NCBI GenBank assembly: GCA_963790505.1
Contig: CAWBOT010000004.1
Span: 1,302,001-1,366,000 of the forward strand
Length of the DNA: 64,000 nt
From: Acidisarcina sp963790505
GTDB taxonomy: Bacteria; Acidobacteriota; Terriglobia; Terriglobales; Acidobacteriaceae
Direction of reading: 5' to 3'
Numbering within the stretch: the stretch's first letter is position 1; every line of letters begins with the position of its first letter. The notes under the pieces are model-generated. The model was not told the origin of the DNA. It saw nothing but the letters and a program-made list of their open reading frames with translations, and ran no database searches. The position numbers and the translations under genes are program-made. Positions 9,301 to 18,517 of the stretch are shown here, piece after piece.

Positions 9301-9552
9301 CTAGCGCTGGCTGCGCCCTTCGAGCCGAACAAGCCGCTGGCCATGATCTCCGACCATCCCCAGTAGTCCTACGTATTGTTCGGTCATCAGTTTGCGCATG
9401 GCGCGCTGCTCGTCCTCAATACGTTCCATGCGGCGGTCCAACCGGTCCGCGAGTCGATCCGAAGACCTCTGACCTGGCAATATCCCGAGCAGCACCGTAA
9501 ACGTCGGTACCGAGAATACCGTCAGTAATTGCCAGACCGGAAGTCCGTTCAT
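9301..9552 (-). CDS. Small membrane-anchored coiled-coil protein, unknown function
   Basis: This is an 83-residue product. Residues 8-27 form one hydrophobic segment (LLTVFSVPTFTVLLGILPGQ). The rest is a charged, heptad-like helix rich in Arg, Asp and Glu (RLADRLDRRMERIEDEQRAM). It therefore looks like a single-pass protein with a cytoplasmic coiled coil. Small proteins of this kind are common and usually annotated as hypothetical. It is convergent with feoB and starts 8 bases after its stop. I recognise no family. The amphipathic pattern, the lack of a competing reading frame and the good size make a real gene more likely than chance. Confidence 0.55.
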   Translation of the reverse strand: MNGLPVWQLLTVFSVPTFTVLLGILPGQRSSDRLADRLDRRMERIEDEQRAMRKLMTEQYVGLLGMVGDHGQRLVRLEGRSQR

Positions 9553-9709
9553 AGCTTTCTAATGATAGAGGAAGGCCGCGCGCCATCCGGCAATTTCGCG
9601 AGACTCTTCACCTTTCGAGGCCCACATCGGGAGGCTGACCACCAACGCCAGCATCTTCGCATTCATTCGGTAATCTATGCTATCCTTACTCTCAAGGTGC
9701 TAAGTAAAG

Positions 9710-9958
9710 ATGCCTGCGTCCAGCACTATAAGCAGCAAGGGGCAAATTACTGTACCACTTGAAATTCGCGACCGTCTTGGGCTGAAGGCGGGTGATCGCG
9801 TCGAATTCGTAGTGGATCGTGGACAGACCGTCTTGCGTCCCAGCCATTCTCTGGAGAACCCATTCGAGAAATATATTGGGAGTCTTCCAGCATTCCAAAA
9901 TGAGCGGCAGATGAATACCTGGATTGCCAGCCTGCGCGAAGACGATGACGAGGGATGA
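9710..9958 (+). CDS. AbrB/MazE-type antitoxin
   Basis: The 82-residue protein begins with a SpoVT/AbrB swapped-hairpin DNA-binding domain: STISSKGQITVPLEIRDRLG, followed by LKAGDRVEFVVDRGQTVLRP. The C-terminal tail (residues about 50-82) is acidic at the end (REDDDEG) and probably wraps the toxin. Antitoxins of this class repress their own promoter and neutralise a PIN-domain RNase. The stop overlaps the start of the PIN gene by four bases (ATGA), the classical antitoxin-first order. Confidence 0.88.
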   Translation: MPASSTISSKGQITVPLEIRDRLGLKAGDRVEFVVDRGQTVLRPSHSLENPFEKYIGSLPAFQNERQMNTWIASLREDDDEG

Positions 9959-10404
9959 GGACCGCGCTGGATACCAATATTCTCTCAGCGTTGTGGTCAA
10001 ACGAGGCGAGCGCCGAGAGCATCGCAAAATCTCTGGGAGAGGCAAAGCAGGACGGCGCGATAGTCTTGTCGGGAGTGGTCTATGCGGAACTCCTGGCTTA
10101 CCCGGGAGCAACCGAAGGTTTTGTCAATCAGTTCGCCTCTGAAACCGGAATCGCCCTCCAGTTCCGATGCGAGGACGAGGTCTGGATAGAAGCTGGCCGG
10201 AGATTCGCCGTCCATGTAAATCGCCGCAGGCGTTCAATGGCGGACGCCCCAAAACGTCTGATTGCCGACTTTCTCGTCGGGTCTCATGCTCTTTTGCAGG
10301 CAGACCGCCTAATGACCCTCGACGCGAGCCGGTATGAGAAGGATTTTCCTGATCTGGCGCTGTATAAATTGGCCCCGCGAGCGGGGAAAATCCGGATCGA
10401 GTAG
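9955..10404 (+). CDS. VapC-like PIN-domain ribonuclease toxin
   Basis: The 149-residue protein has the acidic tetrad expected for a PIN nuclease: D6 in ALDTNILSAL, E45 in VVYAELLAYP, D105 in RLIADFLVGSHA and D123 in LMTLDASRYEKDF. All four are present, so the enzyme should be active as a Mg-dependent endoribonuclease that inhibits translation when it is free of its antitoxin. It is coupled by a 4-base overlap to the AbrB-type antitoxin before it. Its RNA target cannot be inferred from sequence. Confidence 0.88.
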   Translation: MRTALDTNILSALWSNEASAESIAKSLGEAKQDGAIVLSGVVYAELLAYPGATEGFVNQFASETGIALQFRCEDEVWIEAGRRFAVHVNRRRRSMADAPKRLIADFLVGSHALLQADRLMTLDASRYEKDFPDLALYKLAPRAGKIRIE

Positions 10405-10546
10405 GGCTCCGAAGTTCTGAAGTTGCGGCTGCTTAGCGGATGCTCGATCAGCGCCATGCAGCGACTTGCCGAGACTGATTTCCTTACACTTCAATCTCTC
10501 GCCTCCGATGCGCCGCAATAACCAAGTAAACTTATAAGAGACAACC

Positions 10547-12183
10547 ATGATTTCAGTCAGCAATGTAAGCATGCGCTACGGCGCAAAGATTCTGTTCGAC
10601 GAAGTGTCGATCAACTTCATCTCCGGTCGCCGCTATGGCTTGACCGGCCCGAACGGCTCCGGCAAATCGACCTTCATGAAGGTCCTGACCGGCGAGCTCG
10701 ACGCTCAGAAGGGCAACGTCGTCCGGCCCAAGAAGCTGGGCGTCCTGCGCCAGGACCAGTTCGCCTTCGACGCCTTCCGGGTGATCGATACGGTCATCAT
10801 GGGCAACAAGGGCCTGTGGCAGGCGCTCGAGGAGCGCGACAAGCATTTACGACAAAGCCGAACTGACCGACGAAGACGGCATGCGGCTCGGCGAACTCGA
10901 AGGCATCGTCGGCGAAGAGGACGGCTACACCGCCGAGAGCGACGCGGCGATCCTGCTGCAAGGCCTCGACATCCCCGACGAGATCCACGATCGCAAGATG
11001 GGCGAGCTCCAGGGCGGCCAAAAGGTCCGCGTGCTGCTCGCGCAGGCGCTCTTCGGCAAGCCTCAGGCGCTGCTGCTCGACGAGCCGACCAACTATCTCG
11101 ATCTCGATTCGATCCACTGGCTGCAGGATTTCCTGCTGAGCTTTGAGGGCACGCTGATCACCATCTCCCATGATCGCCACTTCCTCAACAGCGTCTGCAC
11201 CCACATCGCCGACATCGACTACGAGACGATCATCACCTACACCGGCGGCTACGACGATATGGTGATGGCCAAGACGCAGATTCGTTCGCGCTTGGAGTCG
11301 CAGAACGATCAGCGCGAAAAGAAGATCGCCCAGTTGAACGAGTTCATCGCGCGCTTCTCCGCCGGTACCCGTTCAAGCCAGGTGACCAGCCGTAAGAAAG
11401 AAGTCGAACGCTTGCAGACGACCGACCTCGCGCGGTCCAACATTGCCCGCCCTTTTATTCGCTTCGAGATGATGCGGCCCTCCGGCAAACATATTCTGGA
11501 GGTGGAAAAACTCAACAAAAGCTACGCCGATCTTGAGGTGGTCAGGGACTTCACCGCCAGCGTGCAGCGCGGCGAAAAGATCGCCCTGATGGGCCGCAAT
11601 GGTCTGGGCAAGACGACGCTCCTGAAATCGTTGCTCGTAGGCGACAAGGAAGTCGACAAGGCGATGCGCAGCGAACTTCACGACGCCGACTTCACCAACG
11701 ACAGCGGCACAGTGAAGTGGGGACACGAAGCGCAAATCGGCTATTTCCCGCAAGACGTGTCGAACGTTATCGAGAACGGCCTGACGGTCGCCGACTGGCT
11801 CTACCAGTTCGATCCCAAAGCGACCAAGGAAGATATTCGCGGCATTCTCGGCCAGATGCTCTTTCGGCGGCGAAGAAGGGCTGAAAAAAACCGACGCGCT
11901 CTCCGGCGGCGAAGCCGCGCGGCTGCTCTTCTGCAAGCTCATGCTGCTCAAGCCGAACATCCTCATCTTCGACGAGCCCACCAACCACCTCGACCTGGAA
12001 TCGATCAACGCCTTGAACGTCGCCATTCAGAGATACGAAGGCACTGTACTGCTCGTCACTCACGATCACGACCTGATCGATGAGGTAGCGACGCGCATCT
12101 GGCACTTCGATAGTGGCGCAATCGAGGACTTCAAGGGGCCTTATGCCGAATATGTGGCGGCTACGGCATCGAGTGCTCGATAG
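10547..12183 (+). CDS. ybiT: ABC-F ATPase, YbiT type (two single-base frameshifts)
   Basis: Reading through two one-base insertions gives a protein of about 544 residues that follows E. coli YbiT closely. The first ATP-binding cassette has Walker A GPNGSGKST, a QGGQ-type signature and Walker B LLLDEPTN with SHDRHFLN. The inter-domain linker contains the ABC-F feature RPFIRFEM. The second cassette has GRNGLGKTT, LSGGE, IFDEPTNHLD and a THDHD switch. There are no membrane segments, as expected for ribosome-associated ABC-F factors. The reading frame shifts at about 10844 (extra C after GACAAG; restored protein ...ERDKIYDKAE...) and at about 11862-11864 (extra T in TTT; restored ...LGQMLFGGEEG...). 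No other defects are seen, so sequencing error is more likely than loss of function. Confidence 0.88.
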
Positions 12184-12236
12184 AGATCTGGCGATTCGAC
12201 TCCACAAGTGCGAAACTAAGGCTACGAGGTTCGAAT

Positions 12237-12473
12237 ATGACTGACATCGACTGGTCCGATTGTCCAATCGTCGAACGCGATCCCGAAAAGATGGGGGGAG
12301 TGCCCACCGTGCGTGCGTGGAGACTGTCGGCAGACTCTGTGGTCGACAACTACGATTACGGCGCCTCGCCACGAGAAATTTCGGAATGGTTTCACCTACC
12401 GGTGGAGGATATAGAGGCGATCATCGCCTACGCGGAGAAAGTGCGCGGACGCGAGTATGCGCGTGCTGTTTGA
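12237..12473 (+). CDS. DUF433 antitoxin-like protein
   Basis: The 78-residue protein matches the DUF433 (VapB-like) pattern: a short N-terminal strand (IVERDPEKMGGVPTVRAWRL) followed by a helix-turn-helix-like part (SPREISEWFHLPVEDIEAII) and a final helix with Tyr and Glu. DUF433 genes are normally found directly before PIN-like DUF5615 toxins, as here, where the two reading frames overlap by 17 bases. It probably neutralises that partner and may autoregulate the pair. Confidence 0.85.
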   Translation: MTDIDWSDCPIVERDPEKMGGVPTVRAWRLSADSVVDNYDYGASPREISEWFHLPVEDIEAIIAYAEKVRGREYARAV

Positions 12474-12738
12474 TGTGAACGTCCCGGATCCTCTGCGCAA
12501 CTACTTACCCAGCCATGAGGTGCATCTGTCATCTGAGCTCGGATGGCGGCTATTGAAGAACGGTCTTTTGTTGAGCACTGCAGAGCGTGAAGGTTTCGAC
12601 GTGATGCTCACTGCCGATCAAAATCTCAAGTATCAGCAAAATTTGTCCGGTAGAGAGATTGCCTTGGTGGTAATCGGCTCAAATCTGTGGCAGTTTGTGC
12701 GAAAACATCTGCAGCGAAATTGCTTCTACGGTCGATGA
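12457..12738 (+). CDS. DUF5615 PIN-like toxin protein
   Basis: The 93-residue protein fits the DUF5615/Mut7-C-like PIN group: VLFDVNVPDPLRNYLP provides the first aspartate, LSSELGWRLLKNGLLLSTAE the middle part, and GFDVMLTADQNLKYQQNL the second acidic cluster, followed by a last strand IALVVIGSN. These small proteins are predicted nucleases paired with DUF433. The start lies inside the DUF433 gene (17-base overlap), indicating coupled synthesis. Activity has not been shown for most members, so 'toxin' is inferred from context. Confidence 0.82.
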   Translation: MRVLFDVNVPDPLRNYLPSHEVHLSSELGWRLLKNGLLLSTAEREGFDVMLTADQNLKYQQNLSGREIALVVIGSNLWQFVRKHLQRNCFYGR

Positions 12739-12811
12739 AGCCACGCCCGGCAGTTTCGCCTTCATCGAAATCCCGTTACCGCCAAAGCCTAGACGGTTCA
12801 ATTCCTGAAAA

Positions 12812-14638
12812 ATGCCACCCACCTCCCCAATCCTCAACGCCCAAAGCCTCGCCAAATCCTTCGGCGCGACCACGCTCTTTCGCGGAATCTCATTCACCGT
12901 CAACGAAGGCGACCGCATCGGCCTGATCGGGCCAAACGGCTCAGGCAAATCGACGCTGCTTCGCATCCTTGCAGGCGAGACGATCCCGACTCCGGCGAAG
13001 TTGCCGTGCGCAAGCGCGCCCGTCTCAGCTACGTCACGCAGGAATCGGAGTTCAAGGCAGGCGATTCGGTGCGCGATGTCATCCTTGCAGCGCTGAAGCG
13101 GAGCGGCGTTCCCGAGGGCGAATGGGAAGGTCGCCTCCGCGACACGCTCGGACGAGCGGGTTTTGAAGATTTCGCCACCGAAGCGGTTACATTCTCTGGA
13201 GGATGGCGCAAACGCCTCGCGATTGCCGAGGCCCTGGTGCAAAATCCTGACGTTTTGCTGCTGGATGAGCCTACAAATCATCTCGATCTCGCGGGAATCG
13301 AATGGCTGGAATCGCTCCTCGCCGGAGCCTCGTTCGCCTGCGTTGTCGTCAGCCACGATCGATATTTTCTCGAAAGGATCGCAACCGAAGATGGTCGAGT
13401 TGAACCGCGCTTATCCCGACGGAGTCCTGCGCTTACGCGGGAACTACAGCAAGCTTCCTGGAGAGAAAGGAAGAGTTTCTCCACGCCCAGGGCAAGCGCC
13501 AGGAGGCCCTCGAAAATCGCGTCAAGATTGAAATGGAATGGCTGCGTCGCGGACCAAAGGCCCGTGCCACAAAAGCCAAAGCGCGAATCGACAACGCGAA
13601 CAAGCTGATCGGCGAACTGGCGGACATGAGAAACCGCAGCCAAACCGCAACGGCTGGCATCGACTTCGTCGCAACCGAGCGGCAGACCAAGCGCCTGGTT
13701 GAATTGAATCGACGTGATTATTCAGTCGATGATCTCAAGCTCATCAGCGGCCTCAACTTCCCAATCACCGCAGGAATGCGCGTCGGCCTGGTTGGTCCGA
13801 ACGGCAGCGGCAAAACGACCCTGCTGCGACTGCTGCGCGGCGAGATCGAGCCGACGTCGGGCGAAATCAAGAAGGCCAATCTGCTGCGCATCGTCTACTT
13901 CGACCAGAACCGCGTGCTTGACGGAAACCTGACGCTGCGCCGTGCCCTTGCGCCCGACAGCGATGCCGTCATCTATCAGGACCGCGTCATTCATGTCGCG
14001 TCCTGGGCATCGCGCTTTCTTTTCACGGGCGAGCAGCTGAACCAGCCCGTCGAACGGCTCTCCGGCGGTGAGCGCGCGCGCGTGCTGATCGCCAACCTGA
14101 TGCTGCAGCCTGCCGACTGCTGCTGCTCGATGAGCCGACCAACGATCTCGACATCCCGACGCTGGAAATTCTTGAAGAGAGCCTGCTCGAGTATCCCGGC
14201 GCGCTGATGCTCGTCACCCACGACCGCTACATGCTCGATCGCGTCTCGACGATCGTTCTGGGGCTCGATGGTCTCGGTAATGTCGAGCGCTTCGCCGATT
14301 ACAGCCAATGGGAAGAGTGGCAGGCGGACCAACTCCGGAAGGGAAGCGGTGAGTCGATTACCATGCCCCCTGCCCGCAAAGACGGACCCGGAAGCAACGC
14401 CGCGCCTTCGTCAAAAAAGAAACTCTCTTACCTGGAGTCCCGCGAATTCTCAAGCATCGAGGAGCGGGTCGAGAAAGCCGAAGAGACGCTGCAAGCCTGC
14501 CGCGAGGCTGTCGAAGATCCGGCGGTTGCGATCGATGCGGTCAAGCTCCAGGCTGCGTTGGCGGCGCTCGACGAGGCCCAGGATGCCGTCGATACGCTCT
14601 ATGCCCGTTGGGCAGAGCTCGAAGCAAAACGGGCTTAA
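12812..14638 (+). CDS. uup: ABC-F ATPase, Uup type (four single-base frameshifts)
   Basis: The reconstructed protein of about 608 residues has two ATP-binding cassettes and a C-terminal coiled coil, the Uup architecture. Cassette 1 has GPNGSGKST, FSGGWRKRL and LLLDEPTNHLD. Cassette 2 has GPNGSGKTT, LSGGERARV and, after frame repair, LLLLDEPTNDLD. The tail (EERVEKAEETLQACREAVED and beyond) is the DNA-binding coiled coil of Uup. Frame breaks are seen near 12988 (one base missing; repaired AGETIPDSGEVAV), 13387 (extra G; ATKMVELNRAY), 13454 (extra C; NYSKFLERKEEF) and 14117 (one base missing; QPADLLLLDEPT). The net change is zero and the flanking protein sequence is unaltered, which favours consensus errors. 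The symbol rests on the C-terminal domain. Confidence 0.86.
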
Positions 14639-14821
14639 TCATTCCTGGCCCGCCGCGGATCCCTTCATAGTTCCGGACTAACATCTTTAATTGATATCCA
14701 CCTGTAGTCCTTCTAACAAGAAGTCCGTCATAAGACACAGTAGGTTGACAACGGCCTTAGTTCGGTCGGGTCGTCGAGCTGTACGACGAGCAATTACATT
14801 GCGAGAAGGCAGGATCGAAAG

Positions 14822-15856
14822 ATGAAGGTCCCTATGAGATATGCGATCGGAGCAGACCCTAACGTTTCCAGAGTTGGTCTTTGGGCCACGCCTCTAATTG
14901 CGGCGTTCATTCCACTCGGATGTGGCGCCGGCAAGACTACCTCCACGACCGGCACGACGACCTCATCGACGTCGACCAACCAGTATGTCACTGCCTATAA
15001 GTCGGTTTCGTGGGGATCGACGGTGACTGTGACCTATCCCAGCAGTTGCGAGATGACCATTACAACTACCGGTCAGCCGGACTATACCCCCAACGCATAC
15101 TATCTGGCGCCGGCGAGCGGAAGCGAGACGGTTGTGGCGCACACTTCTGTTACGAACACGCCGCTTGCCCTGGTCTCTTATGCCGAGACAATCGAGCCGT
15201 CGTTGAAAGGTTCCTCGGCAACGATCGACATCTGTCCGGCTAAGGCCAGCGCGACGACCGCGACCAGCCTTGGCGCTATCGGGTACTTGATCTCCGGCAC
15301 GGCAATGTTCAATCCCTTTGAAATGGACGCAAGCACTCCCGCTGTCGCCGATAATGGCTCCTATACCTTCACCGACAGCTCTGGCGTTTCGCAGACCGCT
15401 TACTTCCTCGACCAATGCAATTCGCATAGCAATGGTTCCACATGGCACGCGCATGGAGATCCGGCATGCGTGACCTCGGCCGTCGATACCGCCGCCGGGC
15501 CCTCGCATATCATTGGCGTTGCGCTGGATGGGTTCCCCATTTACGGCGGCCGGGACATCAAAGGGAACATTATCAACGTCTCGCAGTTGGACGCCTGCAA
15601 CGGCATCACCAGTGCCACGCCCGAGTTTCCGAATGGCGCGTACCACTACGTGCTGCCGATCGGGGTGACGACGAAGTATGCCTCGATCAACTGCTATAGC
15701 GGGACGGTCTCGGAACAGACCGTGGCGCAGGCTAAGAAACTGGCCTGCGATATGAAGGCGATGTTCGCGATGCTGCGCGACCAGGAACAACGGAAGCCGG
15801 CCAGGGAAGACAGGGCCATGGCGAGCGGCACAGTCATGCGAGGCGGGGAAATGTAG
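14822..15856 (+). CDS. YHYH-domain secreted protein, probable lipoprotein
   Basis: This 344-residue protein begins with a hydrophobic stretch ending PLGCG (a lipobox-like site, with proline at -3, so atypical), followed by a low-complexity Ser/Thr linker of about 25 residues that probably spans the periplasm or the cell surface. Its C-terminal half carries the YHYH signature: GFPIYGGRDIKGNI, then NGAYHYVLPIG. The conserved cysteines in DQCNSHS, DPACVTS, DACNG and INCYSG could form disulfides. YHYH proteins are secreted and of unknown function. Neighbours give no strong clue; the DUF6526 gene is convergent, 29 bases away. Confidence 0.8.
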   Translation: MKVPMRYAIGADPNVSRVGLWATPLIAAFIPLGCGAGKTTSTTGTTTSSTSTNQYVTAYKSVSWGSTVTVTYPSSCEMTITTTGQPDYTPNAYYLAPASGSETVVAHTSVTNTPLALVSYAETIEPSLKGSSATIDICPAKASATTATSLGAIGYLISGTAMFNPFEMDASTPAVADNGSYTFTDSSGVSQTAYFLDQCNSHSNGSTWHAHGDPACVTSAVDTAAGPSHIIGVALDGFPIYGGRDIKGNIINVSQLDACNGITSATPEFPNGAYHYVLPIGVTTKYASINCYSGTVSEQTVAQAKKLACDMKAMFAMLRDQEQRKPAREDRAMASGTVMRGGEM

Positions 15857-15885
15857 CAGAGCACGGCCGCGGGGGCCTGCCGGCG

Positions 15886-16320
15886 TCACACCCGCCAGTA
15901 GTCCGGTCTCCAGTTGTTGATGGCTTTCTTAATGGACTTGGGCTCAAGACTGTCCCGCAGTATCTTCTCGACCAGCGAAGGAACTTCGGCGTCCGCTGCG
16001 AAGCGCAGGGCGATGAGCTGCTGTTCGGTGAGTTCGGGAATTCTCGCTCGCAAGGACTCCGGCAATAATGCCAAGAGGCGCAGCCTCTCTTCCAGCCGAA
16101 TCACCCGGTCCTGCACTTTGAGCACGTAAAGGCGGGTCTTGAAACAGAGCAGAAATGCCGCCAGCGTAAAGATGGCGAACCAGATGCGAAACGCCGTGAC
16201 TCCGTGAAAGAGGAAAACGATGCTGGCGATGAAGCAGGCGATCAGTACCGGTAAGAGGAAGAAATGAAACATTGGATCAAACTTGCCGTGGTTGGCGAGA
16301 TTTTGTGGGCGTCTTTCCAT
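15886..16320 (-). CDS. DUF6526 family membrane protein
   Basis: The 144-residue protein starts with ERRPQNLANHGKFDPMFHFF, which matches my recollection of the DUF6526 family, followed by two hydrophobic segments (about 21-45 and 50-66: LLPVLIACFIASIVFLFHG and IWFAIFTLAAFLLCF). The remaining half is a charged helical region (RLEERLRLLALLPESLRARI). It is probably an inner-membrane protein with a cytoplasmic coiled-coil tail. The family is common in Acidobacteriota and Bacteroidota and has no assigned function. Confidence 0.75.
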   Translation of the reverse strand: MERRPQNLANHGKFDPMFHFFLLPVLIACFIASIVFLFHGVTAFRIWFAIFTLAAFLLCFKTRLYVLKVQDRVIRLEERLRLLALLPESLRARIPELTEQQLIALRFAADAEVPSLVEKILRDSLEPKSIKKAINNWRPDYWRV

Positions 16321-16506
16321 GTGTTTGCTCCTGCGGGCCGTTCTTGAGGCGACGGTACGGTCAAGGCAGTTATATACCAGTTTTGCGATTGCTATGAATG
16401 CGGCGCTTCAATGTTTTCGCTGGCAGTTTGGTGGAATACCAAGTAGACTTCGGCTGATTCATGTAACTGCTTGGTTGTTGAAACCTAAAACTCAGGAGCT
16501 TTGCGA

Positions 16507-17235
16507 ATGCCCCTTTCAAAGAAGTTAGGCGCCGAATTTCTCGGTACCTTCTGGCTCGTCTTTGGTGGATGCGGCAGTGCTGTGCTGGCGGCAGGTTTTC
16601 CGAAACTGGGAATCGCGTTCGCTGGTGTGGCGCTGGCCTTCGGCCTTACCGTGCTGTCGATGGCCTTCGCCGTCGGGCACATCTCCGGCGGACACTTCAA
16701 TCCCGCAGTCACCGTCGGCCTTATGGTCGGCAAGCGCTTTCCCGCCGGCGAAGTCATTCCCTACATCCTCGCCCAGGTGGTGGGTGCGATCGTTGCCTCC
16801 GGCGTCCTGTACCTGATCGCGAGCGGGGCCTCCGGCTTCAGCGTGGCGGGCGGCTTCGCCTCCAATGGTTACGGGGAACACTCGCCGGGCGGCTACTCCC
16901 TCATCGCCTGCCTGGTCGCGGAGATCGTGTTGACCGCCTTCTTCCTGATCGTCATCATGGGCTCAACTGACAAGCGTGGGGTGCCGGCCGGCTTTGCGCC
17001 GATCGCCATCGGCCTGGCGCTCACGTTGATCCACCTGATCAGCATTCCCGTCACCAATACCTCGGTCAACCCTGCCCGCAGCACCGGTCCGGCGCTGTTT
17101 GTTGCGCTCTTTGGCGGCGGTGGCTGGGCTCTCCAGCAACTGTGGCTCTTCTGGGTGGCTCCGATCATCGGCGGAGCAATTGGCGCGGCCGCGTATCTGG
17201 CCATTGCCGGCGATCACGATCCCAAACTGCCTTAG
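16507..17235 (+). CDS. aqpZ: Aquaporin Z
   Basis: The 242-residue protein is a water channel of the inner membrane. Six membrane helices and both half-helix NPA boxes are visible: GGHFNPAVTVG with N65, and NTSVNPARSTG with N188 and the pore arginine R191. The overall sequence follows E. coli AqpZ closely (for example GTFWLVFGGCGSAVLAAGFP and FAPIAIGLALTLIHLISIPV). The residues around the narrow pore are those of a water-selective channel rather than a glycerol facilitator. An upstream in-frame TTG at 16501 is possible, but the ATG at 16507 has CAGGAG seven bases upstream and fits AqpZ better. It is a single-gene unit. Confidence 0.96.
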   Translation: MPLSKKLGAEFLGTFWLVFGGCGSAVLAAGFPKLGIAFAGVALAFGLTVLSMAFAVGHISGGHFNPAVTVGLMVGKRFPAGEVIPYILAQVVGAIVASGVLYLIASGASGFSVAGGFASNGYGEHSPGGYSLIACLVAEIVLTAFFLIVIMGSTDKRGVPAGFAPIAIGLALTLIHLISIPVTNTSVNPARSTGPALFVALFGGGGWALQQLWLFWVAPIIGGAIGAAAYLAIAGDHDPKLP

Positions 17236-17487
17236 CAGCTCGATGAACCTCAACCGAAGGGTGGATGAAAAAACCCTGCCGGGGGCTGAAGACGGAAGGG
17301 GAGCGGACGACTACTCTCAATCTCGATACAGCACACCTCCCCAATGCCTCGATACGCGATCAGCGGTCGGGGCATTCTTTTCTTGCCGCAAATGCTGACG
17401 GAAGCGGCGGGCTCAACGGCCGGTGTGCATCCAGCGGGCAGCTCGTAGTAAGCTGGCGGAGCATTGGTTCACCCCTTTTATCTACCT

Positions 17488-18375
17488 ATGGAAAAACCTG
17501 GTGTAACGCGTCGCACATTTATGAGAACCGGGATATCGGCTGGCGTAGCGATGTCTCTCGCGGCGGAGCGTGCCTCCGCCTTACAAAATCCGGCGCCTGC
17601 GGACGCCGTCGTGCGCAAGGGAAATATTCACCAGTCGGTGAGCCGCTGGTGCTACAAGGACATTCCCCTGGACGACCTCTGTGCCTACTCCGCCAAGATC
17701 GGGCTCAAGGGCGTCGACCTGCTTGATCTCAAGGACTGGGAGGTCCCCCACAAATATGGGCTCATCTGCACCATGGGCTACGCGGGCGGCGGCACGATTC
17801 CCGAAGCGCTGAACCGGATCGAGAACCATGCGGCCATCGAGGCTGCCTTCCGCACCAACATTCCCATCGCCGCAAAGATGGGCGTGCCCAACGTGATCAC
17901 CTTCTCCGGCAATCGAAAAGGCATCTCCGACGAAGAAGGCGCGAAGAACTGCGTCATCGGCCTGAATAAGCTCAAGAAGATCGCCGAAGACAACAATGTC
18001 ACCATCTGCATGGAGCTGCTCAACAGCAAGGTCAACCACAAAGACTACATGTGCGACCACACCGCGTGGGGCGTCGGCGTGATGGAGCAGGTCAACTCGC
18101 CCAACGTCAAGCTGCTTTACGACATCTACCACATGCAGATCATGGAAGGTGACCTGATCCACACCATTACCGACAATGCGAAATGGCTGGGTCACTTCCA
18201 TACCGGGGGCGTTCCCGGCCGCCACGAGCTCAACGATCATCAGGAAGTGCAGTGGGATGGCGTGATGCGGGGAATCGTCGCGACTGGCTATAAAGGCTAC
18301 GTCGCCCACGAGTTTATCCCCACCGGCGACCCGCGCACTAGCTTGCTCCAGGCAGTCGATCTTTGCGACGTATAG
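17488..18375 (+). CDS. Tat-exported TIM-barrel isomerase/epimerase-like protein (hydroxypyruvate isomerase-like)
   Basis: The 295-residue protein has a twin-arginine signal (TRRTFMRTGISAGVAMSLAA), so it is probably exported folded. The mature part is an AP-endonuclease-2-type TIM barrel: SRWCYKDIPLDDLC, GLKGVDLLD, TICMELLNS (metal-binding Glu), KLLYDIYHMQIMEG (metal-binding Asp and His), GHFHTGG and YVAHEF. This matches the Hyi/xylose isomerase-like group. The reaction is uncertain; such exported isomerases often act on sugar-related compounds in the periplasm. The ATG is preferred over an earlier TTG at 17464 because the Tat motif follows shortly. No sugar-degradation operon surrounds it. 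Confidence 0.78.
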   Translation: MEKPGVTRRTFMRTGISAGVAMSLAAERASALQNPAPADAVVRKGNIHQSVSRWCYKDIPLDDLCAYSAKIGLKGVDLLDLKDWEVPHKYGLICTMGYAGGGTIPEALNRIENHAAIEAAFRTNIPIAAKMGVPNVITFSGNRKGISDEEGAKNCVIGLNKLKKIAEDNNVTICMELLNSKVNHKDYMCDHTAWGVGVMEQVNSPNVKLLYDIYHMQIMEGDLIHTITDNAKWLGHFHTGGVPGRHELNDHQEVQWDGVMRGIVATGYKGYVAHEFIPTGDPRTSLLQAVDLCDV

Positions 18376-18412
18376 CTGTCGCCTGGTGCAAGACCTGTGC
18401 ACAAAGGTGGGT

Positions 18413-18488
18413 GTCCCATTCAAACCGGGGCCCCCGGCGACAGGTCTCCGTCGCTGGGGTGGAAGCCTTCCTTTGGCTTGAATGGGAC
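18413..18488. repeat. Nested palindromic element, 76 bases
   Basis: An 11-bp perfect inverted repeat (GTCCCATTCAA at 18413 and TTGAATGGGAC at 18478) encloses a second stem, CCCCGGCGAC with GTCGCTGGGG, which pairs with one mismatch around an 8-base loop, and a small AAGCC/GGCTT hairpin. It lies between two convergent genes. It could be a terminator or a member of an interspersed palindromic repeat family; it has no terminal T run. A shorter, unrelated hairpin occurs at 21262-21287. Confidence 0.5.
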
Positions 18489-18517
18489 GGACGATCCGCA
18501 CCGCGACCGCAGCCAGC

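Noticed and set aside
14963..15889. A 308-codon frame on the minus strand
   Set aside because: It is opposite the YHYH gene and is rich in Arg and His without any recognisable motif.
17581..18501. A 306-codon frame on the minus strand
   Set aside because: It is the antisense of the Tat-exported isomerase gene, with no domain pattern of its own.
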